Part shown: positions 45,413 through 54,590 of the stretch, in pieces
Layout: each line of letters opens with the position of its first letter
Numbering within the stretch: position 1 is the first letter of the stretch
From: WYEN01 sp049976205
Lineage (GTDB): Archaea > Thermoproteota > Thermoprotei_A > Sulfolobales > AG1
NCBI GenBank assembly: GCA_049976205.1
Contig: JBMFIR010000004.1
Location: 1 to 64,000, forward strand
Length of the DNA: 64,000 bases
Direction: 5' to 3'
The notes under the pieces: model-generated
The model's input: the letters and a program-made list of their open reading frames with translations, nothing else
Databases searched by the model: none
What the model was told of the DNA's origin: nothing
Translations under genes and position numbers: made by a program

Positions 45413-45970
45413 CTACTGCTGGACAGGTCGTACAAACTCAGCTGGTAGAGTTATTGTTAGCGGGAACAATGACTCTGCTATATATATTGTAACTTCTTCT
45501 CTCTCACGATCAATAGCTTGTATAGTTCCTTTAGAGCCCTTGAACGGTCCTGCAACAACCTCTACAACCATTCTCTCTTTAAGCATCTCAATAATTGGCT
45601 TAACCCTGATCATTTCCTCGAGATCTTTATAGCTTACGGCTCCTGCAGCCCTACCCTTCACATATGGCACGTCTCTAACAGCTAGATAGACTGTGTGTAG
45701 GTTCTGAACCTCAAATATCACGTAGCCCTTGATGTCTGGTGGAATGATCAGTGCTCTGATATCGCCTAGATAAGAAGCCACCGGATTATTTACGTCGCTT
45801 TGACTTTTTAGAGAATTCACTATAGTCTCTACGGTAAAAGCAACATCGAATTCTCTACCCCCAATTGTTCTGACAGCAAATAGTTGTAATTTTCTAAGTT
45901 CCTCAGATAATTCTTTCTTCTCTGCTAATTCATTCTTCTTTTCCTCAGTATTTTTTTCTTCACTATTCAT
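45413..45970 (-). CDS. spt5: Transcription elongation factor Spt5 (NusG)
   Basis: The 185-residue protein has a charged N-terminal extension and the NGN domain (LFAVRTIGGREFDVAF, then IKGYVIFEVQNLHTVYLAVRDVPYVKG in pieces). A KOW domain follows: VVEVVAGPFKGSKGTIQAID (about residues 134-153). Spt5 with Spt4 clamps RNA polymerase and supports processivity. The start overlaps the secE stop by four bases, the conserved archaeal secE-spt5 order. Confidence 0.95.
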   Translation of the reverse strand: MNSEEKNTEEKKNELAEKKELSEELRKLQLFAVRTIGGREFDVAFTVETIVNSLKSQSDVNNPVASYLGDIRALIIPPDIKGYVIFEVQNLHTVYLAVRDVPYVKGRAAGAVSYKDLEEMIRVKPIIEMLKERMVVEVVAGPFKGSKGTIQAIDREREEVTIYIAESLFPLTITLPAEFVRPVQQ

Positions 45971-46158
45971 GTTCCTCCTACGCCTCCTAAGTAAGTGAGT
46001 ATTAGATAAGAGATCATTCCTATAGCAAACCCTATTGCGCCGACTAAGAAGAATCCTAGGAAAATTATTCTCAGGAATAACTTGTATTCCTCGGGGTCTG
46101 GTCTCCTAGCTAACTCAATTATTTTTCTCCAAGACTCAATTATTTCAGAGATATTCAT
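45967..46158 (-). CDS. secE: Preprotein translocase subunit SecE/Sss1
   Basis: The 63-residue protein has an amphipathic N-terminal helix (SEIIESWRKIIELARRPDPEE) and one membrane helix (about residues 28-52), the length and topology of archaeal SecE (Sec61-gamma). RPDPEEY is a conserved hinge in archaeal members. It holds SecY (at 60122 in this window) together. It is operonic with spt5. Confidence 0.93.
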   Translation of the reverse strand: MNISEIIESWRKIIELARRPDPEEYKLFLRIIFLGFFLVGAIGFAIGMISYLILTYLGGVGGT

Positions 46159-46211
46159 TAATCACTCCTAAATAAATACATTGTGTAAAGCAATTTATAA
46201 GCTAACTCGAA

Positions 46212-47621
46212 TTATTTCCTCCTCAAATAATTCATAATGAGGATCAGATATACTAAGGATAGATCTGTTAATATTGAGAGGATCGTTGATAAAGGATCTG
46301 AGAATCTTAGGTAAAATGCATATATATCATATATAAATGATGATCTAGTTCCCTTAAGTAGATTATTAATAGAGCACTTAAAGAACTGATTCTCTAGTGG
46401 AGCAAGATCCTGTATAGCACATGGATAAACGTTTGTTATTAGAACAATATTATTCTCAATGATCGAGTACGAGGCTAACAATATCATTATTAAGTGGAGT
46501 CTTGCTGTACTTGTTCTAAATATATAAACAAGCGGGATCGATAATATGGCGGTTATAGGCGTGAGGAATCGGGGTCCATATGCTAGGCCGCCATGGTAGT
46601 CATGCCACGCAGAATATGTTATTAATGGCGCAAATACGTAGATAATAATAGCCAACCATATTCTTCTAGGAAACATCTCGGGAAAAGTTACTAAATAGAT
46701 TAATGAGAATAGTGATAGAGGATATAGTGCCATTAGACTCTTTCTAGGATCAATTAATTGTGTATAGATTGCATACATAATATCTAGAGGATTAAGTGTG
46801 AAACCTGTGCCAAAACCTCTACTATTTGAGTAGAGGAGTTCAGGTGGCAGAAATGGATTACCTGTTGTGATATAGTCATAGTATAGTTGAAATAATATGA
46901 ATAATACAAATACCAACAACCAAATAAACGATCTATTTAATATATATATGGTTTTGTTCACGAGATTTTTCTCGGGATCTAGGATCATTAGAATAAGTAG
47001 ATATATTGTGTAGGAGATCACCAATATTATCGTGGAGGGATCTGTTAAAAACATTAGTCCCGAGAAAACAGCGTTTAGAATAACATATTTATAAGATACT
47101 TCATGATTTACTTGCTTTATAATCTTAATACTTGTGTATAGAGATCCCGTGAAAAATAGTGTTAAAAGTGCTTGTGGAAAGATATGTGATGAATAGATCC
47201 ATGGAAGAGAAGCATATATAGATAAAATAATTGATGTTAATATATATCTATCGTCGCTCTGATCCATCTCTCTAATGAGTTTGTAGAGAATAATCATTGA
47301 AGTAAATATCGAGAGACTCATCACTAGACCTCCAATGAATAAAGGATCCAGTACTCCTCCTAGTAGGCACATAGGTATAGATAATATTAGCGGAGTTCCG
47401 ATTGGTGCCGCGAAGACATATTTACTGGGGCTTATAACCACGTAGTCTGTATAGTACCACTCGATCTTGTTTAAGTAGAAGTTGAGACTACACATATTCC
47501 TAGACAGCTCTATGAGAGGCTTCGTGTACCCAGTATAGTAGTGCGCATTTATTGTTGTTATGAATACAGCTAGTGATACTATTAATGTTATTTGTAGAGT
47601 TCTTTTACTCATCCCAAACAC
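46212..47621 (-). CDS. Polytopic membrane protein, GT-C glycosyltransferase-like
   Basis: The 469-residue protein has about eleven membrane helices. The large first outer loop contains NAHYYTGYTKPLIELSRN and WYYTDYVVISPSKYVFAAP. A later loop reads YSAWHDYHGGLAYGPRFLTP (about residues 331-350), similar to the W-x-GG-x-SYGPRFL region of archaeal GT-C/PMT-like proteins. It may transfer a lipid-linked sugar. It is divergently oriented from the RGP-like gene with about 40 bases between. Confidence 0.55.
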   Translation of the reverse strand: MFGMSKRTLQITLIVSLAVFITTINAHYYTGYTKPLIELSRNMCSLNFYLNKIEWYYTDYVVISPSKYVFAAPIGTPLILSIPMCLLGGVLDPLFIGGLVMSLSIFTSMIILYKLIREMDQSDDRYILTSIILSIYASLPWIYSSHIFPQALLTLFFTGSLYTSIKIIKQVNHEVSYKYVILNAVFSGLMFLTDPSTIILVISYTIYLLILMILDPEKNLVNKTIYILNRSFIWLLVFVLFILFQLYYDYITTGNPFLPPELLYSNSRGFGTGFTLNPLDIMYAIYTQLIDPRKSLMALYPLSLFSLIYLVTFPEMFPRRIWLAIIIYVFAPLITYSAWHDYHGGLAYGPRFLTPITAILSIPLVYIFRTSTARLHLIMILLASYSIIENNIVLITNVYPCAIQDLAPLENQFFKCSINNLLKGTRSSFIYDIYAFYLRFSDPLSTILSILTDLSLVYLILIMNYLRRK

Positions 47622-47664
47622 TCTTTTATAAAGATTTCTATAAATTGATTTAGAGGTGTTTCTA

Positions 47665-48798
47665 ATGGGGATCCCGAAGATCTATGTGGTGACCGCCTCG
47701 ATTTATCCTCTGGATAATTTACTCGATCTACTTAAAAACGAAACTATTCAACCAGACAAGATCTTGGTTATTGATGAGGGAGATGAGAAAATTAGAGAAA
47801 AAAATAGAGAAATACTCAAGGAGCTAGACCTAGAGAAAATATTCTTCTATGGACCTAGAGAAAGAACTGAGTGGTTTAAGAGCCGCTACGGATCATCATA
47901 TGAGAAGTACTTAAGCTTAATTCCTGAGAGAAGTCATGCGGAGACGAGCTTTGGTTTTTTAGTTGCTTATGAGGAAGATGCTGAAGTAGTTATTGAGGTT
48001 GATGATGATGTATATAGTGAAGAGAACTATAGTTTTGTGAGAGATCACTTAAGTAATTTAAGTGATTCGAAGGGAGTCAGAATTTCATCCTCTTCTTCAT
48101 GGGTTAATACAATAGATTTCTTAGATATTAATCAGAATAGATCCGAGAAAATTTTCCCTAGAGGACATCCCTACGACCCTGTTGTGAGAGAATACGCTTA
48201 CAAGTATAAGGAGGACAGTGGTGAATGTGTACTTAACATGGGTCTCTGGACGGAATCTCCTGACCTAGATGCTGTTACCATACTTCACTACGGGGGTTTA
48301 GACGGTGTTTCAAAGATAAAAGCTAGGAGACTATTGATCGATAAAGTATTTATTGACAAAGGATCTTTTTACGCGGTGTGCTCAATGAATACTTCGTTCA
48401 AGAAGAAATTGATCCCTGCTTTCTATCAACTCTACATGAAGTATATGGGTATTGATAGATTCGATGATATATGGTCAGGTCTCTTCGCGAAGAAAATAGC
48501 TGATGAGCTGGGGGATAATATGTGTCTAGGTAAACCAGCTTTAAAGCATCGTAAGAGACCAAGATCTGTGTGGAAAGATCTTAGATCAGAGCTTGAGGGT
48601 ATGATAATCAATGAGAAGCTCTGGAGAATAGTTAAAGAAGCAGAGATTAGAAGCAGAAGCTACATAGATGCCTATAGAGAATTAGCAGAATATATTGAAA
48701 AGAGAATAAATGAGTTCAGCGAAGAACTTCACAGAAAATTCGTGAAGTTCCAGACGGAGAAAATGATTCTTTGGACAGAAGCGATAGTTCTTTTATAA
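47665..48798 (+). CDS. GT-A-fold protein related to reversibly glycosylated polypeptides
   Basis: The 377-residue protein begins IPKIYVVTASIYPLDNLLDLL, with DKILVIDEGDEKIREKN after it and VVIEVDDDVYSEENYSFV (about residues 113-130), a metal-binding DDD motif. NMGLWTESPDLDAVT (about 192-206) and FYQLYMKYMGIDRFDDIWSGLFAKKIAD (in pieces, about 254-281) resemble the plant RGP/UDP-arabinopyranose mutase family. GAGGTG eight bases upstream supports ATG 47665 over GTG 47656. It may isomerise or transfer a nucleotide sugar for surface glycans. Confidence 0.6.
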   Translation: MGIPKIYVVTASIYPLDNLLDLLKNETIQPDKILVIDEGDEKIREKNREILKELDLEKIFFYGPRERTEWFKSRYGSSYEKYLSLIPERSHAETSFGFLVAYEEDAEVVIEVDDDVYSEENYSFVRDHLSNLSDSKGVRISSSSSWVNTIDFLDINQNRSEKIFPRGHPYDPVVREYAYKYKEDSGECVLNMGLWTESPDLDAVTILHYGGLDGVSKIKARRLLIDKVFIDKGSFYAVCSMNTSFKKKLIPAFYQLYMKYMGIDRFDDIWSGLFAKKIADELGDNMCLGKPALKHRKRPRSVWKDLRSELEGMIINEKLWRIVKEAEIRSRSYIDAYRELAEYIEKRINEFSEELHRKFVKFQTEKMILWTEAIVLL

Positions 48799-48873
48799 AG
48801 ACCTAGTTAAGTGAACGGCTAAGCATCTTATTAATCCTCTATATCAATTTTATTAGAGATACGAGGTCTCTAT

Positions 48874-49708
48874 ATGAATAAATACACAGAGAAGGCAGTA
48901 GAAGTTTTCCTAGAGACAGGAACTAAGTTTCCCAGATCTATTATTTGGGCCATGGGTCTCCTAAAATACGCTGCGGCTAAAGTGAACACCGAGTTGGGTT
49001 TATTGGATAAGGATATTGGCGAAGCCATAATGAAGGTCTCCAAAGAGCTTGCCGATGGATTATACGATGATTTAGTTATTGTAGATGTGTTTCAAACCGG
49101 TTCTGGGACAGGTCTAAATATGAATATTAATGAAATAATAGCTACCAAAGCTACACAGCTCCTCGGTAAAAATATTCATCCAAATGATCATGTTAACATA
49201 GGTCAGTCATCAAATGATGTTGTTCCAAGTGCTATTAGGATCGCTGCTGTCTACGAGGTGGAGAGTAAGCTTATTCCATCTCTCAAGAGATTCACTGATG
49301 ATCTCAGGGATCTAGTAAATAGAACATCTAACGTGATCAAGCCAGGGAGAACACATCTAAGAGATGCTCTCCCAGCGACAATGGGTCAAGAATTCTCTGC
49401 TTATCTTGATGCTTTTGAACACGATCTTGTTCTTCTCACGAGAGCCGCTGAGTACGTCAGGGAATTACCCATAGGAGGAACCGCTGTCGGAACAGGTCTA
49501 AATACTCATCCTAGATTCGGTGAATTAGTTGTTGAGGAAATAAATAAGTTAACGAATCTAGGTTTTAGAGTAGCTAGCAACAGGTTTAGGGCGATGAGGA
49601 CATTGAGTAACTTAGTTAATTTAAGTGGCGTTCTAAGGATCATGGCGCTAGATTTACTTAGACTATCTCAGGATATCAGATTAATATACTCAGGCCCAAA
49701 CACAGGTT
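48874..49708 (+). pseudogene. fumC: Fumarate hydratase class II, 5' part, broken by a noncoding element
   Basis: The sequence follows class II fumarase: TGSGTGLNMNINEIIATKA (about residues 80-98), HPNDHVNIGQSSNDVVPSAI (about 105-124), GRTHLRDALPATMGQEFSAY (about 165-184) and GGTAVGTGLNTHP. It ends at SGPNTGF near 49708, where a 280-base noncoding element begins. The following 17 or so codons, which should encode GEI-LP-VQPGSSIMPG with the catalytic serine loop, are missing. The open frame runs to 49836 through foreign sequence. Confidence 0.85.
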
Positions 49709-49988
49709 TCTTTCAATTCTATAGTAGATCGTTCTATGTTATTGCCTGGTTTAGCTCTGGGCCGGGTCTCCAGCCCATTACCCCTACCCCTCTCGGGGCT
49801 CGGGGTTATGGTTTTATCATTGCCTCGGGGGCGTAGATTTAGTCTTGTGTATCTAGCATTTCTATCGAGTATTGCTATAGATTGGCCCCCGAGACTCATA
49901 TTCAAATCAATCATCATCAGAGATATTAGAGGATACAGAGCTTATAAACATCATCCCCCGCCTTAAAAGGGCGAGGCTTTTCAGTTGT
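49709..49988 (+). mobile_element. Noncoding element, copy 3 of 3, inserted in fumarase
   Basis: The best-preserved of three related elements. Inside it, 49745-49988 matches 33971-34202. A 9-bp perfect inverted repeat (49824-49832 and 49885-49893) closes a 52-base loop. The right end carries CCCCGCCTTAAAAGGGCGAGG (49956-49976), a hairpin like those at the ends of archaeal IS605/TnpB elements. There is no transposase gene. It replaced about 50 bases of fumarase rather than inserting cleanly. Confidence 0.65.
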
Positions 49989-50423
49989 AAAACAAATCCA
50001 GTCACTGTAGAAGCCGCTATGCTGGCCTCGGCTCAGGTAATTGGGTTAGACACCTCTAATAGCTACGCTAATTTACTCGGTGTATTCGAGTTGAGTATAG
50101 CTATACCATTAGTTGGCTACAATATTGTTTCTCAGATAAAGCTATTGGATCAAGCCTTAGAGAAATTATCTGAATATGTTATTAGAAGAATTACTCCACT
50201 ACGTGAGAGATTAATTGAATTAACTGAAAAGAGTCAGGCTCTGATAACTCTTGTGTCTCCTTTAATAGGCTACGACAAGGCAGCGGAATTATCTAAGATT
50301 CTTTTGAGAGGGGTGTCAATTAGACAAGCTCTCAGGGAGCTAGGTTTTAGTGAGGAGGATATTAATAGAATACTTGATCCAAGGAGATTAACTAGTCCAG
50401 GGATACCATCGAAAAATATTTAG
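49989..50423 (+). pseudogene. fumC: Fumarate hydratase class II, 3' part
   Basis: Coding resumes in another frame with KTNPVTVEAAMLASAQVIG, the second half of the signature GSSxMPxKxNP, from the lysine onward. It continues through the helical bundle (LGVFELSIAIPLVGYNIVSQI) to the C-terminal domain ending DPRRLTSPGIPSKNI. Internal ATG 50019 would give only a fragment. With the serine loop gone and the halves out of frame, no active fumarase is expected from this locus. Confidence 0.85.
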
Positions 50424-50444
50424 TTCATCAAGCTCCAAGGATTT

Positions 50445-50864
50445 TTATTCTCCCATCACCTGAATAAATATGTTTCTTTTTCTCGGACCATCTAATTCAA
50501 CTAACATAACTTCTTGCCATGTTCCTCTAACCAGAGATCCTTTTGATACTGGCAGGAATCTTCCTGATCCTATGAAGCTAGAGGCTAAGTGAGCATGAGC
50601 ATTATCATCTATCTCATCGTGTCTCCACCCACTACCTGGTCTAAATGTTTCAACGATCCACCTTATGTAATCCTCCACGATTCTTGGCTCATACTCATTT
50701 AGGATAATCGCTGCGGTTGCGTGTGGTGCATGTATTAGGCACACGCCTTCGGATATCCCGCTCTCTCTTACTGCGTTTTCTACTTCTCTAGTGATTCTTA
50801 CCACCTGAAATTTCTTCGTGGTCTCAATAACTAGTGTCTTGGAATATATCTTCAGAAGATGCAC
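50445..50864 (-). CDS. YjbQ / UPF0047 family protein
   Basis: The 139-residue protein shows SEGVCLIHAPHATAAIILNEYEP (in pieces, about residues 38-60), HDEIDDNAHAHLASSFIGSG (about 79-98) and VRGTWQEVMLVELDGPRKRNI (about 112-132). These are the conserved UPF0047/YjbQ blocks with a histidine-rich metal site. The family has been linked to weak thiamine phosphate synthase activity; its true role is open. It is divergent from the DNA methyltransferase. Confidence 0.9.
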   Translation of the reverse strand: MHLLKIYSKTLVIETTKKFQVVRITREVENAVRESGISEGVCLIHAPHATAAIILNEYEPRIVEDYIRWIVETFRPGSGWRHDEIDDNAHAHLASSFIGSGRFLPVSKGSLVRGTWQEVMLVELDGPRKRNIFIQVMGE

Positions 50865-50918
50865 CCGTCATTAGATAATGTGTTTAGATTTTTATTTTTC
50901 AATGAATCTTTTTAATTA

Positions 50919-51755
50919 GTGGATTATGTAATGATCAAGTACTATAGGCAGGAAGAGCTTTCGGAAAAAGTTGAGCTTAGCGATTTATTAGATTCTGTGA
51001 TACATGGCGATTGTCTTCACGTCTTAGGGAAGATTCCTTCCGAGAGTATTGATATGGTTTTCTTCGATCCACCTTACTATCTTCAGTTACCTAAGAACAA
51101 GAGATTGATTAGATGGTATGTTAAGACAGTGGTTGAGAGCCCTGAGGAGTACTGGGATGAGTTTGATTCATGGGATGAGTACGATACCTTCATATCAAGA
51201 GTGCTAAAAGAGATTAGAAGAGTTATGAAGAGAAACGCCACCATATGGGCTATCGGAACCTATCACAACATTTTTAGAATAGGTAAGATTATGCAAGACC
51301 TAGGCTTCTGGATACTAAATGACGTGATCTGGTTCAAGTCTAATCCTATGCCCAATTGGTTAAACGTTAGATTCACTAATTCGACAGAGATCCTCATATG
51401 GGCTGTCAGAGATAGGGAGGCTAAGGACTATGTATATAATCACGATGTGGCTAAAGAATATAGCTTCAATGATTTCGGGTCTCGTATAGCCTTGAGTGTG
51501 TGGAGAATACCTATAGTCAGAGGTCGAGAGAGGATCAGAGACGAGAGAGGAAGGAGACTACATCCCACACAGAAACCGGAAGAGTTGCTAAGGAGAGTTA
51601 TTGAGGTCTCTACAAGAAAGGGAGACGTTGTTCTAGACCCTATGGCTGGTACAGGAACTACTGGTGTGGTTGCCAGAAGTCTAGAGAGACACTTTATATT
51701 GATCGAGAGGGAGAGTAGATACGTGGAGGCTATATTGAGGAGACTAAGACTTTAG
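50919..51755 (+). CDS. Orphan beta-class DNA methyltransferase, CcrM/HinfI-like
   Basis: The 278-residue protein has IHGDCLHVLGKIPSESIDMVFFDPPYYLQL (in pieces; catalytic motif IV DPPY at about residues 49-52), then SVWRIPIVRGRERIRDERG (about 205-223). HPTQKPEELLRRVIE (motif X, about 227-241) and VVLDPMAGTGTTGVVARSL (motif I, about 251-269) follow. The IV-X-I order is the beta class. The WRIPI-GKER-like segment before HPTQKPE resembles CcrM-type GANTC N6-adenine enzymes. No restriction enzyme is next to it. Confidence 0.85.
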   Translation: MDYVMIKYYRQEELSEKVELSDLLDSVIHGDCLHVLGKIPSESIDMVFFDPPYYLQLPKNKRLIRWYVKTVVESPEEYWDEFDSWDEYDTFISRVLKEIRRVMKRNATIWAIGTYHNIFRIGKIMQDLGFWILNDVIWFKSNPMPNWLNVRFTNSTEILIWAVRDREAKDYVYNHDVAKEYSFNDFGSRIALSVWRIPIVRGRERIRDERGRRLHPTQKPEELLRRVIEVSTRKGDVVLDPMAGTGTTGVVARSLERHFILIERESRYVEAILRRLRL

Positions 51756-52439
51756 GTTTATTCCACTAAATTTCTCCACTAAACCACTTATAGCGTCGAT
51801 AAAGATTTTTATCGCGAAATATAGTAGAACACCTGCTAAACTCATTAATAGGATCGAGTAAGGTACCTTGCCAGTGGTCTCAATAAATCTGCCGCCTGAG
51901 GCGAGCAATGTCAGCCACACATAATCCATCCAAACATGACTAGAGTACATAACAGCGAAACCCATAGAACCATTCTTTGATGAGGTCTCGATAAGCGGAT
52001 ACCCAACAGTGATCCACCATATGAGAAAATATGCATTGAATCCTGTTAGGAGAAGTCCTGTTAGTAAGGCATCCAGTAATGAGAAACCTCTCGACACGAA
52101 AGACACTCCTGATCCCATCCCCGATAAAATTTTGAGGGCATCAATGATTAACAGATATGAAAAGTATACTAAGAAGATGAATACTCCTATATTAAGATAG
52201 TATTTTATTCTCTCAAGAAAACTTCTAGCTACTAAAGTGAATCTGTGGAGAATAAATACATAGGGCAACTCAAAGAGCATATGACCAAATCCTATTGATA
52301 AGCCTGCTAGAGGGCCTAGTAAAGCCCCGAGAGCAATAGCTGATATAGAGAGTGGCCCCGGGCTCAGAGCACCACTAGGCGAAATAGCTAATGTTAGAAA
52401 AACTATTCTTCTCAGATCACCTGAATATCTTATCTCCAT
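51744..52439 (-). CDS. LysE-family exporter
   Basis: The 231-residue protein has six hydrophobic segments. The first carries SPSGALSPGPLSISAIALGAL (about residues 19-39), the (S/T)PGP hallmark of LysE/RhtB amino acid exporters, followed by GPLAGLSIGFGHMLFELPYV. It probably exports an amino acid or other small metabolite. It is convergent with the methyltransferase gene, overlapping 12 bases at the 3' ends. Confidence 0.85.
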   Translation of the reverse strand: MEIRYSGDLRRIVFLTLAISPSGALSPGPLSISAIALGALLGPLAGLSIGFGHMLFELPYVFILHRFTLVARSFLERIKYYLNIGVFIFLVYFSYLLIIDALKILSGMGSGVSFVSRGFSLLDALLTGLLLTGFNAYFLIWWITVGYPLIETSSKNGSMGFAVMYSSHVWMDYVWLTLLASGGRFIETTGKVPYSILLMSLAGVLLYFAIKIFIDAISGLVEKFSGINLKS

Positions 52440-52537
52440 ATATCTCTCCTCTCGACTCTTAATGAATTTTTATTATATTAATTAAAAATAAAGTTATTGC
52501 TAAGGTTTTTCACCAATGCTTTTATTTTCTGACACAA

Positions 52538-53302
52538 TTGATTAATGAGAAAAATATGAGCTTTAATGAGTATGCTATATATACTGAGGATCTCACCAAG
52601 ATCTATGGACAAGATGTCGTGGGCGTAGCTCATCTTAATCTACGTGTTAGAGACGGAGAGATATATGGATTAATAGGGCCGAACGGGTCTGGAAAAACAA
52701 CTACTCTTAGAATAATCGCTGGTTTAATAAGACCTACATATGGTAAAGCCTATATCTATGGGATCAATGTTGTAGAGAACTCTTTGAAGGCTAGAGAACT
52801 AATAAATTACCTACCTGAGGAAGCCGGTGCATATAGTGATTTAAGTGGCCTAGATTTCATAAGATTCATGTTATCAATAAGATTAAGAGGATCACAACTG
52901 GAGCGAGCAATAGACGAAGCTGTAGAAATCAGTGGTTTAGGAAATGCTCTTAAGAGACCTGTGAGAACATATAGTAAAGGTATGAAGAGGATCTTGGCTC
53001 TAAGCGTAGTATTAGCTTCGAGACCAAGACTTCTTATATTAGATGAACCCACTTCAGGACTCGATGTCGAAAGAAGTATACAAATAAGAGATCTGATCCT
53101 TAGATATAATAGAGAGTATAAAACAACTGTTCTAATCAGTAGTCATAACATGCTTGAGGTAGAGTACTTGTGTGATAGAGTAGGTATATTATACAGAGGT
53201 AAATTATTGATCGAAGGAGAGATAAGCAGACTAAAAGAAGATACAGACTCAAGAAATCTCGAGGAAGTATTCATTAAAAAGGTGAGGGAAATTGGTAGTT
53301 AA
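52538..53302 (+). CDS. ABC transporter ATP-binding protein
   Basis: This 254-residue ABC ATPase has Walker A GPNGSGKTTTLRII (about residues 47-60), a degenerate signature TYSKGMKRILALSVVLA (about 146-162) and Walker B LLILDEPTSGLDVE (about 168-181). The switch histidine is in LISSHNMLEVEYLCDRV. The sequence type (CcmA-like, with YSKGM) pairs with ABC-2 permeases. It overlaps the downstream permease gene by 11 bases. Confidence 0.9.
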   Translation: MINEKNMSFNEYAIYTEDLTKIYGQDVVGVAHLNLRVRDGEIYGLIGPNGSGKTTTLRIIAGLIRPTYGKAYIYGINVVENSLKARELINYLPEEAGAYSDLSGLDFIRFMLSIRLRGSQLERAIDEAVEISGLGNALKRPVRTYSKGMKRILALSVVLASRPRLLILDEPTSGLDVERSIQIRDLILRYNREYKTTVLISSHNMLEVEYLCDRVGILYRGKLLIEGEISRLKEDTDSRNLEEVFIKKVREIGS

Positions 53303-54587
53303 GCTACTACTCCAAAGAGAGATCAAGGCACTTATTAAGAGTCCTGGATTCATTATATCTCTAATAATCCTCGTGGCATTCTACGCTGGTTTAGGCAAAT
53401 TAATAGGCTATTCTGTAGAGAGCAATATCTCTCTTATAAATGAGCCTATGGGTGTGGTAATCAATGATCATAGCCCTGTCGCGCTTAAGATTATTGAATA
53501 TCTCAATGAGAGTCTAGGCAAAAGATTATTTATTGCTAATTCATTGACACAGGGACTAGAACTTTATAACGTAGTTATGTATATTCCCAAGAATTTCTCC
53601 GAGAATTTCTTAAGAGGAGTAGCAGAGATAGTTTTCTATCAGAGAGTCTCTAGAGTAGGCGGATTATCTATAGGGATCTATGGTTCACTAAATAGTGTCT
53701 TGGAACCATTAAAAGATACTTACTATAAGATTTCGTTAAATAATAGCTTAACAACACCTAATAACTTTACACCAAGTATACAGATCTTCTACGAATTAGA
53801 TGGGGTTAGACTCAATAGCCTAAGATATTTATCAGTCGTAGGATTCTTCTCCACATCCATCATGTTTATAGCGATTATATTCATGTTTAGCGCATCATTC
53901 TCTATGCAATTCATGACTTCCGAAAAGACGCAGAAAGCATTTGAGATGCTACTAGCTCAGCCTATTAGGAGAAGAAATATTGTTTTAGCAAAAATACTTG
54001 GTGGAATTATTGCCTCTTTGATCGAAGGAGTAGTCTTTGCCATTGGTCTCTTACTAATGTTCTACTTCTCACTTCCAATCTCAAAGGTGCCCGGATCACT
54101 TGATAGCGACGTCAATAGATTAATTTATGGAGCATCACAAAGCTCTAACCCATCATATTTTGCACAGTACTTCATAGAGACTATGAACCCGGCCATGATC
54201 ATTACAATTATAGTATTATTCATTCTGGGTCTAGTCTTTACTAGCGCCATAGGTGTTATAGTAGGTATGTTGGTGAGTGATGAAAAGGTTGCGGGTATGC
54301 TCATAGGGCCCTTGATTTTCTCATTTATTGGTATAGGTATGGCTGTTATGTTTGTTGGTCTTCCAATAGATCCTATGACAGCTTTTGTGTCTAGTATTGG
54401 AATAGCGCCAGCATTTGTCTATGTGATTATAGGATTCTTAATTAATAGAATAGATCTTGTTCTCTTACCTATAGCGTCTCTATCTATAATAGCAACTATT
54501 CTCATGCTGCTTTCATTCTATTTAATTGAGAGAGATGTTGTGATACTAGGTATAAGATTAACGAAGAAGATAATTACCAGAGACTAG
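53292..54587 (+). CDS. ABC-2 type transporter permease
   Basis: The 431-residue protein has one N-terminal membrane helix (about residues 15-33), a 150-residue outer domain, then five or six helices. EKTQKAFEMLLAQPIRRRNIVLAKILGG (in pieces, about 207-235) is the ABC-2/NatB-type coupling region. It is the channel partner of the ATPase just upstream. The substrate is unknown; Na+ or drug export are family possibilities. Start GTG/TTG 53292. Confidence 0.85.
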   Translation: MVVKLLLQREIKALIKSPGFIISLIILVAFYAGLGKLIGYSVESNISLINEPMGVVINDHSPVALKIIEYLNESLGKRLFIANSLTQGLELYNVVMYIPKNFSENFLRGVAEIVFYQRVSRVGGLSIGIYGSLNSVLEPLKDTYYKISLNNSLTTPNNFTPSIQIFYELDGVRLNSLRYLSVVGFFSTSIMFIAIIFMFSASFSMQFMTSEKTQKAFEMLLAQPIRRRNIVLAKILGGIIASLIEGVVFAIGLLLMFYFSLPISKVPGSLDSDVNRLIYGASQSSNPSYFAQYFIETMNPAMIITIIVLFILGLVFTSAIGVIVGMLVSDEKVAGMLIGPLIFSFIGIGMAVMFVGLPIDPMTAFVSSIGIAPAFVYVIIGFLINRIDLVLLPIASLSIIATILMLLSFYLIERDVVILGIRLTKKIITRD

Positions 54588-54590
54588 TTT

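Noticed and set aside
49690..49966. Short ORFs on both strands within the noncoding element
   Set aside because: They run across the element border, have no family features, and the matching copy at 33971 does not keep them open.
49709..49988. Self-splicing intron or intein in the fumarase gene
   Set aside because: About 17 conserved codons are missing at the junction and the halves are in different frames, so precise removal would not restore the protein. The segment matches a noncoding element elsewhere in the window and has no splicing domain.
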